This document shows positions 55,255 to 64,000 of a DNA stretch of 64,000 bases, piece after piece; within the stretch, counting starts at the first letter, position 1; each line of letters opens with the position of its first letter. The notes under the pieces are model-generated. The model did not search any database. It saw only the letters and a program-made list of their open reading frames with translations, and had not been told where the DNA came from. The position numbers and the translations under genes are program-made. This DNA comes from Tatumella citrea (GTDB taxonomy: Bacteria; Pseudomonadota; Gammaproteobacteria; Enterobacterales; Enterobacteriaceae), in the NCBI RefSeq assembly GCF_002163585.1, contig NZ_CP015579.1, positions 1,550,001-1,614,000 on the forward strand, in the 5' to 3' direction.

Positions 55255-56187
55255 ATGACACAATTTGCAATCGTATTCCCTGGTCAGGGCTCTCAGGCTG
55301 TAGGCATGCTGGCTGAACTGGCCGCGCAGTTTCCGTTAGTTGGTGAAACTTTTGCCGAGGCTTCTGCTGCACTGGGTTATGACTTATGGCAATTGGTCCA
55401 ACAGGGACCTGCGGAAGAACTGAATAAAACCTGGCAGACTCAGCCGGCACTGCTGGCAGCCTCGGTCGCAATTTACCGCGTCTGGTTAGAGCAGGGAGGC
55501 GAACAGCCTGCTTTACTGGCAGGTCACAGTCTGGGTGAATATTCTGCGTTAGTATGTGCCGGAGTGCTGGACTTTGCAGATGCAATACGTCTGGTTGAAT
55601 TACGCGGTAAACTGATGCAGGAAGCTGTACCGGAAGGTACTGGTGCAATGCAGGCTATTATTGGCCTGGATGATGCGGCTATTCGTCAGGCGTGTGAAGA
55701 AAGTGCTCAGGGGCAGGTTGTTTCTCCGGTGAACTTTAACTCTCCGGGCCAGGTCGTCATTGCCGGTAACAAAGAAGCCGTTGAGCGTGCAGGTGCTGCC
55801 TGTAAAGCAGCGGGTGCTAAACGTGCACTTCCTCTGCCAGTCAGCGTTCCTTCTCACTGTGCACTAATGAAGCCTGCAGCAGAAAAACTGGCTGTAGCGC
55901 TTGAAAAACTGACTTTTAACGCTCCTCTGGTGCCGGTTGTTAACAACGTAGATGTGAAATGCGAGCAGACACCTGCTGCGATTCGCCATGCGCTGGTGCG
56001 TCAGTTGTACAGCCCGGTTCGCTGGACCGAGAGTGTCGAATTTATTGCTTCCCGGGGCGTCAGCCAACTGGTGGAAGCAGGGCCTGGTAAAGTCTTGACC
56101 GGGTTAACAAAACGTATTGCAGACTCATTGACTGCTGTAGCAGTGAATGATCCCGCATCTTTAAATGCGGCTCTGACAAAAGAATAA
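55255..56187 (+). CDS. fabD: Malonyl-CoA:ACP transacylase
   Basis: A 310-residue enzyme that loads malonate onto ACP. It has FPGQGSQAVGML near the start, the nucleophile Ser in GHSLGEYSALVCAG, and SVPSHCALM with the catalytic His. It lies 16 bases after fabH and 10 before fabG in the conserved fab operon. Confidence 0.97.
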   Translation: MTQFAIVFPGQGSQAVGMLAELAAQFPLVGETFAEASAALGYDLWQLVQQGPAEELNKTWQTQPALLAASVAIYRVWLEQGGEQPALLAGHSLGEYSALVCAGVLDFADAIRLVELRGKLMQEAVPEGTGAMQAIIGLDDAAIRQACEESAQGQVVSPVNFNSPGQVVIAGNKEAVERAGAACKAAGAKRALPLPVSVPSHCALMKPAAEKLAVALEKLTFNAPLVPVVNNVDVKCEQTPAAIRHALVRQLYSPVRWTESVEFIASRGVSQLVEAGPGKVLTGLTKRIADSLTAVAVNDPASLNAALTKE

Positions 56188-56197
56188 GAGGATAATC

Positions 56198-56932
56198 ATG
56201 GACTTCAATGGTAAAATCGCCCTGGTTACGGGTGCGAGCCGCGGGATTGGCAAAGCCATCGCCGAAAAACTGGCTGCGCATGGCGCGACTGTTATCGGAA
56301 CGGCAACCAGTGACAGAGGGGCTGATGATATCAGCACTTACCTGGGGACCGCAGGAAAGGGGATGACCCTGAATGTGACCGATGCCGATTCTGTAGAATC
56401 AGTTTTGAAAAACATCCGTGCAGAATTTGGCGAAATTGATATTTTGGTGAATAATGCCGGGGTTACCCGTGATAACCTGCTCATGCGTATGAAAGATGAC
56501 GAATGGCAGGATATCCTGGACACCAACCTGACCTCTGTATTCAGGCTGTCCAAAGCCGTGTTGCGTGCTATGATGAAAAAACGCAGCGGAAGAATCATTA
56601 CCATTGGTTCAGTTGTTGGAACAATGGGTAATGCGGGCCAGGCAAACTATGCAGCAGCAAAAGCAGGTTTGATTGGTTTTAGCAAATCACTGGCGCGCGA
56701 AGTTGCGTCACGTGGTATTACTGTAAACGTTGTGGCACCGGGCTTTATTGAGACGGACATGACGCGAGCACTTAATGAAGAGCAACGTGCCGGTATATTG
56801 GCAGAAGTCCCTGCGGGTCGTCTGGGTGGCCCCGGAGATATTGCTAATGCAGTGGCATTTTTGTCTTCAGATGAGGCGGGTTACATCACTGGTGAAACCC
56901 TTCATGTGAATGGCGGAATGTACATGGTCTGA
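56198..56932 (+). CDS. fabG: 3-oxoacyl-ACP reductase
   Basis: A 244-residue short-chain dehydrogenase that reduces beta-ketoacyl-ACP with NADPH. It has VTGASRGIGKAIAE for cofactor binding, NNAGVTRDNLLMRM, and the YxxxK active site in NYAAAKAGLIGFSK. Same length as E. coli. Good AGAGGAT ribosome site. Confidence 0.97.
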   Translation: MDFNGKIALVTGASRGIGKAIAEKLAAHGATVIGTATSDRGADDISTYLGTAGKGMTLNVTDADSVESVLKNIRAEFGEIDILVNNAGVTRDNLLMRMKDDEWQDILDTNLTSVFRLSKAVLRAMMKKRSGRIITIGSVVGTMGNAGQANYAAAKAGLIGFSKSLAREVASRGITVNVVAPGFIETDMTRALNEEQRAGILAEVPAGRLGGPGDIANAVAFLSSDEAGYITGETLHVNGGMYMV

Positions 56933-56989
56933 TAACTGCGAAATTAATTTGCTTTTTTTGTGCATTAAAACGCAAAATATGGCAAACCG

Positions 56990-57085
56990 TGGTTAGACCA
57001 GACTGGTTTTAGTTGCATCTTTTTCAACATTTTATACACTACGAAAACCGTCGCGAAAGCGAGTTTTGATAGGAAATTAAATAGT
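56990..57085 (+). promoter_or_regulatory. acpP promoter and leader with GNRA hairpin
   Basis: A -10-like TATACA lies at 57033-57038 region (within TTTTATACACTACG), with TAGTTG about 17 bases upstream. In the leader TCGC-GAAA-GCGA (57051-57062) makes a small stem with a GNRA tetraloop, then GATAGG serves as ribosome site. acpP needs much higher expression than fabG, so a separate promoter is expected. Confidence 0.6.
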
Positions 57086-57322
57086 ATGAGCGATATCGAA
57101 CAACGCGTTAAGAAAATCATTGCTGAGCAGCTGGGTGTTAAAGAAGATGAAGTGACTAACTCTGCTTCTTTCGTAGAAGACCTGGGTGCCGATTCTCTTG
57201 ACACCGTTGAGCTGGTGATGGCTCTGGAAGAAGAGTTTGATACTGAGATTCCAGACGAAGAAGCTGAAAAAATCACTACCGTTCAGGCAGCGATCGACTA
57301 CATCAATAGCCATCAGGGCTAA
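57086..57322 (+). CDS. acpP: Acyl carrier protein
   Basis: A 78-residue acidic carrier. Ser37 in [17 protein letters not shown] is the phosphopantetheine attachment site. It begins [23 protein letters not shown] and ends DYINSHQG, nearly identical to E. coli. It carries acyl chains through fatty acid synthesis. It ends at its own terminator. Confidence 0.98.
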   Translation: MSDIEQRVKKIIAEQLGVKEDEVTNSASFVEDLGADSLDTVELVMALEEEFDTEIPDEEAEKITTVQAAIDYINSHQG

Positions 57323-57332
57323 TGAACATCAT

Positions 57333-57358
57333 CAGGCGGTCATTCGACCGCCTGAGTT
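57333..57358 (+). terminator. Terminator after acpP
   Basis: CAGGCGGTC (57333-57341) pairs with GACCGCCTG (57346-57354) around ATTC, followed by AGTTTTATG. Readthrough to fabF is plausible given the modest T-run. Confidence 0.75.
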
Positions 57359-57377
57359 TTATGTCCGCCCCACTTAG

Positions 57378-58652
<1,275 letters not shown>

Positions 58653-58671
58653 TCCGTTGGTTTACCTGTCA

Positions 58672-58696
58672 GGCCCGCTTTGCGGGCCTTTTTTTT
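58672..58696 (+). terminator. Terminator after fabF
   Basis: GGCCCGC-TTT-GCGGGCC (58672-58688) followed by eight T. Confidence 0.9.
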
Positions 58697-58741
58697 GCCG
58701 TTGTCGCCCGGGATGATGGGCGCGTTACAGAGGAGAATTCC

Positions 58742-59551
58742 GTGGTACTGATTGACGGAGCTGAGGCTGACAGCATTTCTGTGACTGACCGGGCATTGCA
58801 GTTCGGTGACGGCTGTTTTACCACGGCATTAGTAGTAAATGGCCAGGTTGTCAGAATCGATGATCACCTGCAACGTTTAAAGGAAGCTTGCCACCGTCTG
58901 GCTATTCCTTTCACTCACTGGTCAGTGACTGAGCAGGAGATGCAACAGCTGGCAGCAGGCCATCAGCAGGGCGTTGTAAAAGTCCTAATCAGTCGGGGAT
59001 CCGGTGGCAGGGGCTATGCAATAAGCGGTTGTGACCAGCCACGACGAATTATTAGTGTTTCGGCCTACCCGACGCATTATGCACAGTGGCGGAAACAGGG
59101 AATACGTCTCGCTACTTCGCCGGTTCGTTTAGGACTAAATCCGGCACTGGCAGGGATTAAGCATCTTAACCGGCTGGAGCAGGTGCTGATTCGGCAGTTT
59201 ATTGACAGTGCCGGAGTTGATGAAGCACTGGTGCTGGATTATCACGGACGGGTGGTTGAGTGTTGTACTGCCAATATTTTTTGGCGCTGCGGAGATGAAT
59301 TATTTACCCCACGACTGGACGAAGCAGGTGTGGACGGTACAATGCGGCGTTATCTTATTCGTCTGCTGTCAGCACAAGGATATGCTGTGCAACAGACAGC
59401 CGCAGATGCCAGCATTTTGCAGGCGGCTGAAGAAGTGTTTATTTGCAACTCATTACTGCCGGTTGTGCCTGTCATCAGTATTGATGGCCGGAATTATGCC
59501 CCCGGCAAACTGACACGCAGACTTTCAGAAATATGTAATACACCAGGGTAA
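58742..59551 (+). CDS. pabC: Aminodeoxychorismate lyase
   Basis: A 269-residue PLP enzyme (class IV fold) that releases pyruvate from aminodeoxychorismate to give p-aminobenzoate for folate. It has [24 protein letters not shown], the PLP Lys in [17 protein letters not shown], and [22 protein letters not shown]. Same length as E. coli. The start is GTG 58742 behind AGAGGAG. mltG follows two bases after its stop. Confidence 0.94.
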   Translation: MVLIDGAEADSISVTDRALQFGDGCFTTALVVNGQVVRIDDHLQRLKEACHRLAIPFTHWSVTEQEMQQLAAGHQQGVVKVLISRGSGGRGYAISGCDQPRRIISVSAYPTHYAQWRKQGIRLATSPVRLGLNPALAGIKHLNRLEQVLIRQFIDSAGVDEALVLDYHGRVVECCTANIFWRCGDELFTPRLDEAGVDGTMRRYLIRLLSAQGYAVQQTAADASILQAAEEVFICNSLLPVVPVISIDGRNYAPGKLTRRLSEICNTPG

Positions 59552-59553
59552 GC

Positions 59554-60777
59554 ATGCAAAAAAAAATTAAATCGACACTGGCTACAGTGATTATTATTGG
59601 AGCAATAGTTGGCGGCGGCATCTGGAAAACCCGGCAGTTTGCCGGTTCGCCGTTGTTAATCACAGAACAGACGATTTATACCCTGCCGGCAGGTACCGGA
59701 CGGGTAGCTTTGGAACAACAACTTGAACAGCAGAAAATTATTCCTGAGAGCTTCTGGTTTAGCTGGTTGCTAAAAGCTGAGCCGGAGCTGGCCCGTTTTA
59801 AGGCCGGAACTTACCGGCTGGAGCCGGGGATGACAGTACGCAGCTTATTGCAATTACTGGCCAGCGGCAAAGAGGCTCAGTTTCCGGTACGCTTTATCGA
59901 CGGTCAGCGTCTGAGTGAGTGGCTGAAAACATTGCGGGACGCGCCTTATCTGAAACATGAGCTGGTGGATGATCAACTGTCAACCGTCGCCACTGCGCTA
60001 AAACTATCGTCCTCAGATCCTGAAGGCTGGTTCTATCCGGATACCTACCTGTATACCGCTCATATGAGTGATATTGCCTTACTGACTCTGGCACATCAGC
60101 GCATGGAAAAACTGGTGGATCAGGTGTGGGCACAACGGGCTGCGGGTTTACCTTATACCGACAAAAATCAGCTGGTCACGATGGCCTCGATTATTGAGAA
60201 AGAGACTGCCCTGAGTGATGAACGTGAAAAAATTGCCTCGGTATTTGTGAACCGGTTACGGTTGGGGATGAAACTTCAAACTGATCCTACAGTAATTTAC
60301 GGGATGGGCGACCAGTACCATGGTGTACTTACCCGTAAAGATCTGGAGACTCCGACCGCTTATAACACTTACGTTATTCCGGGATTGCCACCGGGTCCGA
60401 TAGCAATTCCGGGCAAGGCATCGCTGGAAGCAGCGGCGCATCCGCTGACCACCAGTTATCTTTACTTTGTCGCAAATGGTAGTGGCGGCCACACTTTTTC
60501 TACAAATCTTGCCAGCCACAACCGGGCAGTTCAGGCCTGGCGGACACTGGAAGATAAACAGGCTGCATCTTCGCAGGCATCAGCGGCAGAAAGAAATGTG
60601 ACCGAAAAAAGTGAGCCACATTCTGACGGTGACGGGAAATCATTAACTTCCGGGACAACCCGTGATAACGTTTCTGCCGGTAGCGATCCTCAGAAGACAA
60701 CGTCCACTGATAGCAGCCGGCAAACCGAATCCCCGTCGGCGGCAGGACAGGATAAGAAAACTATAAATGAAAAATAA
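59554..60777 (+). CDS. mltG: Endolytic peptidoglycan transglycosylase MltG
   Basis: A 407-residue inner-membrane lytic transglycosylase that cuts nascent glycan chains and sets their length. One N-terminal membrane anchor, a LysM-like part, then the YceG domain with catalytic Glu in [13 protein letters not shown], and [11 protein letters not shown] and [20 protein letters not shown]. coli MltG has 340 residues. Here about 70 extra Ser/Thr/Glu/Asp-rich residues follow the domain end (HNRAVQAW). The tail's last codons overlap tmk by 11 bases. Confidence 0.93.
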   Translation: MQKKIKSTLATVIIIGAIVGGGIWKTRQFAGSPLLITEQTIYTLPAGTGRVALEQQLEQQKIIPESFWFSWLLKAEPELARFKAGTYRLEPGMTVRSLLQLLASGKEAQFPVRFIDGQRLSEWLKTLRDAPYLKHELVDDQLSTVATALKLSSSDPEGWFYPDTYLYTAHMSDIALLTLAHQRMEKLVDQVWAQRAAGLPYTDKNQLVTMASIIEKETALSDEREKIASVFVNRLRLGMKLQTDPTVIYGMGDQYHGVLTRKDLETPTAYNTYVIPGLPPGPIAIPGKASLEAAAHPLTTSYLYFVANGSGGHTFSTNLASHNRAVQAWRTLEDKQAASSQASAAERNVTEKSEPHSDGDGKSLTSGTTRDNVSAGSDPQKTTSTDSSRQTESPSAAGQDKKTINEK

Positions 60778-61399
60778 ATTTATTGTTATTGAAGGACTTG
60801 AAGGGGCAGGGAAAACATCAGCCCGCGATTTATTATTGGAAATACTTGCGCAACACGGAATTACAGATGTGGTGCTGACCCGTGAACCGGGCGGAACACC
60901 TCTGGCTGAACAATTACGAACCCTGATTAAGCAGGGGGTGAGTAACGAGCCTGTCACGGATAAGGCAGAATTACTGATGCTTTACGCGGCGCGGGTACAG
61001 CTGGTGGAAAATATTATCAAACCGGCGCTCAGTCGTGGCGCCTGGGTAGTCGGCGATCGTCATGATCTTTCTTCCCGCGCCTATCAGGGGGGAGGACGGG
61101 GATTCGATCAGCAACTTATGGATACATTGCGTCAGGCGGTGCTGGGAGATTTTAAACCAGACCTGACTTTGTACCTGGACGTGACTCCGGAAATCGGTTT
61201 ACAACGCGCCCGTAGCCGTGGCGAACTGGATCGCATCGAACAGGAGTCTCTGGACTTTTTCCACCGTACCCGTGCACGGTATCTGGAAATTGCTGCCACA
61301 GATCCGACCATCCTTACAATTGATGCTACCGGCACGCCGCAGCAGGTCAGAGCGGCATTAACCGAAACCCTTACCCACTGGCTGACGGAAAACTGCTGA
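60767..61399 (+). CDS. tmk: Thymidylate kinase
   Basis: A 210-residue dTMP kinase. The P-loop is GLEGAGKTS, and DR in [17 protein letters not shown] marks the dTMP site, followed by the LID region. It makes dTDP for DNA synthesis. Starts inside the end of mltG, and its TGA overlaps the holB ATG (TGATG). Confidence 0.95.
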   Translation: MKNKFIVIEGLEGAGKTSARDLLLEILAQHGITDVVLTREPGGTPLAEQLRTLIKQGVSNEPVTDKAELLMLYAARVQLVENIIKPALSRGAWVVGDRHDLSSRAYQGGGRGFDQQLMDTLRQAVLGDFKPDLTLYLDVTPEIGLQRARSRGELDRIEQESLDFFHRTRARYLEIAATDPTILTIDATGTPQQVRAALTETLTHWLTENC

Positions 61400-62379
61400 T
61401 GCAATGGTACCCGTGGCTTAATGCCCCTTATAAACATATTGTCAGTCAGCATCAGGCTGGCAGGGCACATCACGCTCTGCTGATTCAGTCTTTGCCCGGG
61501 ATGGGAGACAGTGCCCTGGTCTGGGGTGTATCGCGCTGGCTGATGTGTACTCAGCCGACTGGTGTTAAGAGCTGTGGCGAATGCCATGGCTGCCAGCTGA
61601 TGGCTGCACATAATCATCCCGACTGGTACTCCCTGACGGCTGAAAAAGGTAAGTCGTCGCTGGGTGTCGATGCCATCCGTCAGGTCACCGATAAACTGTA
61701 CCATTTTGCCCAGCAAGGTGGCGCCAAAGTGATTCATATCCCTGTGGCGGAGCAGTTAACCGAAGCTGCGGCCAACGCATTGCTGAAAACACTCGAAGAA
61801 CCGCCGGCGAATTGCTGGTTCTTTCTCAGCACTCACCAGCCTTCTGCCTTGCCTGCTACCCTGCGTAGCCGTTGTATGACACTGCACCTGACAGTTCCGG
61901 CTGAGCAGCAGAGTCTGAACTGGCTGGCGGGACAGACAACTCAGCAGGAGTCTGATGCGCTGACGGCCCTGCGCCTGGCCGGGGGAGCACCGGCTGCTGC
62001 ACTGGAAATGCTGACCGGCAACCAGTGGCAACAGCGCAATAAGCTGTGCCAGATGCTGAGTGAAACGTTGCCGGATCATACTCTGGCACTGCTTCCGTTA
62101 CTCAGTCAGGATGATGTGGCTTTGCGTATTCACTGGCTGATGGCTTTGTTGCTTGACGCGGTCAAATATCATCAGCAAAACCTGCGCTGGATAACCAATA
62201 TCGATCAACAACCGCTGATCGCAAAACTGGCAGGCCTGATGCCGGTGACCGTACTGCACCAGAGTCTGAATTTATGGATGCAATGCCGTCATCATATTCT
62301 TGAGACCCCGTCGGTAAACCATGAATTGTTAGTCACTGAAGCTCTGCTGGACTGGGAACAGTCTTTTCATGCAGGCTGA
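61399..62379 (+). CDS. holB: DNA polymerase III delta' subunit
   Basis: A 326-residue clamp-loader subunit (E. coli 334). It begins WYPWLNAPYKHIVSQHQAGRAHHALLIQS, has the four-Cys zinc module (CTQPTGVKSCGECHGCQ), and the SRC sensor (LRSRCM). It has no functional Walker A, as is normal for delta'. Translationally coupled to tmk. Confidence 0.94.
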   Translation: MQWYPWLNAPYKHIVSQHQAGRAHHALLIQSLPGMGDSALVWGVSRWLMCTQPTGVKSCGECHGCQLMAAHNHPDWYSLTAEKGKSSLGVDAIRQVTDKLYHFAQQGGAKVIHIPVAEQLTEAAANALLKTLEEPPANCWFFLSTHQPSALPATLRSRCMTLHLTVPAEQQSLNWLAGQTTQQESDALTALRLAGGAPAAALEMLTGNQWQQRNKLCQMLSETLPDHTLALLPLLSQDDVALRIHWLMALLLDAVKYHQQNLRWITNIDQQPLIAKLAGLMPVTVLHQSLNLWMQCRHHILETPSVNHELLVTEALLDWEQSFHAG

Positions 62380-62408
62380 AAGGCATTAAATAAGTAAGAG
62401 AGCAGATT

Positions 62409-63206
62409 ATGTTTTTAGTCGATTCCCACTGTCATCTGGATTGCCTGGATTATGAGAAAGAGCACAGCAATCTGGAAGATGTCATCAGTAAGGCTGCCGG
62501 GCAGGATGTCCGTTTTATGCTGGCCGTGGCAACCACCCTGCAGGGATTCGCCGGGCTGAAAACGCTGGTTAATGATCGGCCGGAAATCGCGTTGTCATGC
62601 GGAGTACATCCGCTGAATATGGAACAACCCTATCAGCAGGAAACCTTGTTGCAACTGGCTGCTGATCCTCAGGTGGTCGCGCTGGGTGAAACTGGTCTGG
62701 ATTATTTTTATCAGAAGGAAGTTGCACAACAACAGGAACAGCAGCTCTCTTTTCGCCAGCATATCCGTGTCGGAAGGCAGCTAAATAAACCGGTCATTGT
62801 GCATACCCGTGATGCCAGGGAAGATACTCTGGCGTTACTGCGTGAGGAAAAGGTTGAAGAGTGTGGCGGAGTGCTGCACTGCTTTACCGAAGATAAACAG
62901 ACAGCAGCAGAGCTGTTGGATATGGGCTTTTATATTTCCTTCTCCGGCATCGTTACATTCCGTAATGCGGAACAGATTCGTGAAGCCGCCCGCTATGTCC
63001 CGCTGGACAGAATTCTGGTGGAAACCGATTCTCCCTATCTGGCTCCGGTGCCTCATCGTGGTAAACCCAATCAGCCTGCGTATACCCGTGATGTGGCAGA
63101 GTATATGGCCGTTCTGAAAGGCGTGGATATTGAGACACTGGCCCTGCAGACCACCGAAAACTTTTCCCGACTGTTCCATATTCCAATGGACAGATTGGGT
63201 GCCTGA
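62409..63206 (+). CDS. ycfH: TatD family metal-dependent hydrolase (YcfH)
   Basis: A 265-residue TIM-barrel hydrolase, same length as E. coli YcfH. Metal site residues are in DSHCHLD, GETGLDYFY, VIVHTRDA, LHCFTED and VETDSPYLAPVPHRGKPN. Family members act as 3'-5' exonucleases or D-aminoacyl-tRNA deacylases, and the exact substrate is not certain. The 30-base gap after holB suggests one operon. Confidence 0.94.
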   Translation: MFLVDSHCHLDCLDYEKEHSNLEDVISKAAGQDVRFMLAVATTLQGFAGLKTLVNDRPEIALSCGVHPLNMEQPYQQETLLQLAADPQVVALGETGLDYFYQKEVAQQQEQQLSFRQHIRVGRQLNKPVIVHTRDAREDTLALLREEKVEECGGVLHCFTEDKQTAAELLDMGFYISFSGIVTFRNAEQIREAARYVPLDRILVETDSPYLAPVPHRGKPNQPAYTRDVAEYMAVLKGVDIETLALQTTENFSRLFHIPMDRLGA

Positions 63207-63485
63207 GTCTTTCGGGGACAGGAGCCAGGCCTGCCCGGTGGCAGCGGAAGAAAAACCTGCCGGTTGTCTGATTGCTGACTAAGCTTGTGTTTGCAGGGCC
63301 GGCAGAATTCACTGCGTTGCCCTGACAATAACAGCCGACATTTCCCCGGAGCCATATTTTGATGGCCTTAACCTGAGGGGATAATGTAAAGTTGTACAAC
63401 TACTTACCGCTGGTTCCGGGGCTGAAACAACCCGGATCAGGGAATGAAATTTATACAGCCGTTACTTTTATCAGGAAATCAGCTC
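63207..63485. other. Gene-free gap where E. coli has ptsG and fhuE
   Basis: A stretch of 279 bases. No convincing gene. It holds a 12-base palindrome AGTTGTACAACT at 63390-63401, a possible operator, and an AGGAAA ribosome site for hinT. The ptsG and fhuE genes that follow ycfH in E. coli are absent. Confidence 0.5.
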
Positions 63486-63836
63486 ATGGCCGAAGAAACT
63501 ATTTTCAGTAAAATTATTCGCCGGGAAATTCCCGCTGATATCGTCTATCAGGACGAACTGGTGACCGCATTTCGCGATATTTCACCCCAGGCACCTACCC
63601 ATATTCTGATTATCCCTAATCAGTTAATACCTACAGTGAATGATCTGACCGCTGAACACGAGCCAGCTCTGGGCCGAATGATGACAGTGGCTGCTTCCAT
63701 CGCTAAACAGCAGGGGATTGATGAAGATGGCTACCGGTTAATCGTTAACTGCAACCGTCATGGTGGTCAGGAAGTTTATCATATCCATATGCACCTGCTG
63801 GGTGGCCGCGCGCTTGGGCCAATGTTATCCCGTTAA
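63486..63836 (+). CDS. hinT: HIT family purine nucleoside phosphoramidase
   Basis: A 116-residue HIT protein that hydrolyses adenosine 5'-phosphoramidates and keeps D-alanine dehydrogenase active in E. coli. The histidine triad is HIHMHLLGG. The start [16 protein letters not shown] matches E. coli and follows AGGAAA, while the ATG 14 codons upstream is rejected. The C-terminus is three residues shorter than E. coli. Confidence 0.95.
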   Translation: MAEETIFSKIIRREIPADIVYQDELVTAFRDISPQAPTHILIIPNQLIPTVNDLTAEHEPALGRMMTVAASIAKQQGIDEDGYRLIVNCNRHGGQEVYHIHMHLLGGRALGPMLSR

Positions 63837-63853
63837 GTTTCCGGAGGGGTCAG

Positions 63854-64000
63854 ATGCGTGCAGGTTTGTTATGTCTTCCACTGGTGTTATTACTGACCGC
63901 CTGCGGAGGCAGTCAGCCACAAATCAGTATTTCACAACCGCTGGTGATGGATTCTGACGTGTTATCTGCGGGTATTACTGCTGATGGGCCGAAGCTCAGT
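63854..64000 (+). CDS. ycfL: YcfL family lipoprotein (truncated by window end)
   Basis: The first 49 codons of a lipoprotein gene cut off by the end of the window. GGAGGGG precedes the ATG, and LLTAC is the lipobox. The following SQPLVMDSDVLSAGITADGPKLS matches E. coli YcfL (QSLVMESSLLAAGISAEKPFLS), an envelope lipoprotein that precedes lpoB. Function unknown. Confidence 0.85.
   Translation, partial: MRAGLLCLPLVLLLTACGGSQPQISISQPLVMDSDVLSAGITADGPKLS

Overview
The window is chromosomal DNA from a gammaproteobacterium of the Enterobacterales, most likely Erwiniaceae and possibly Tatumella- or Pantoea-like. The evidence is the gene order. From about 17 kb to the end it follows the Escherichia coli block opgGH - yceK - msyB - lpxL - trhO - solA - bssS - pyrC - yceB - rimJ - murJ - flgNMA/flgBCDEFGHIJKL - rne - rluC - yceF - yceD - rpmF - plsX - fabHDG - acpP - fabF - pabC - mltG - tmk - holB - tatD - hinT - ycfL, with near-collinear proteins. 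Several genes of the E. coli block are missing (mdtG, yceI/J, dinI, grxB, mdtH, yceH, mviM, ptsG, fhuE). A Tat-exported phosphoesterase and malS are extra. A three-subunit membrane-bound FAD dehydrogenase like those of ketogluconate-producing bacteria fits Tatumella/Pantoea, but the genus is inferred.

Layout. 0-16 kb is accessory and metabolic: a GntR/FCD regulator divergent from an NCS1 transporter, a 2-oxoglutarate/Fe(II) oxygenase, two divergent MFS exporters, a secreted cupin plus secreted Rossmann-fold protein, the dehydrogenase operon, an ABC importer of the nitrate/sulfonate/pyrimidine type, and a SulP anion transporter. 15.7-21.2 kb is the osmoregulated periplasmic glucan locus (opgC divergent from opgGH). 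21.3-32.8 kb is envelope and housekeeping (yceK, msyB, lpxL, trhO, phosphoesterase, solA, bssS, pyrC, yceB, rimJ, murJ). 33-44.5 kb is the flagellar flg cluster. 44.6-49.5 kb is rne and rluC. 49.6-51.7 kb is malS. 51.8-62.4 kb is the rpmF/fatty-acid synthesis region continuing into pabC-mltG-tmk-holB. The end holds tatD, hinT and a truncated ycfL.

How the parts fit. The flg genes build the rod, hook, rings and hook-filament junction. Two good sigma-28 promoter matches (before flgM and flgK) give the late-gene control. The fab cluster supplies malonyl-ACP elongation and links to phospholipid synthesis (plsX). The dehydrogenase module would oxidise a sugar or sugar acid in the periplasm and pass electrons to the quinone pool through its triheme cytochrome.

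The most promising undescribed element is small. Between pyrC and an orphan 92-residue gene, where E. coli carries dinI, lies a near-consensus LexA box beside an FNR/CRP-like site, followed by about 100 nt with three stem-loops ending in a T-run terminator. This looks like an SOS-controlled small RNA. Other points of interest are shared GTATAC operators before the NCS1 and ABC transporters, a perfect CRP site over the presumed dehydrogenase transcription start, and a signal-peptide-bearing nucleotide-binding-fold protein. I saw no tRNA, rRNA, insertion sequence, prophage or CRISPR array.
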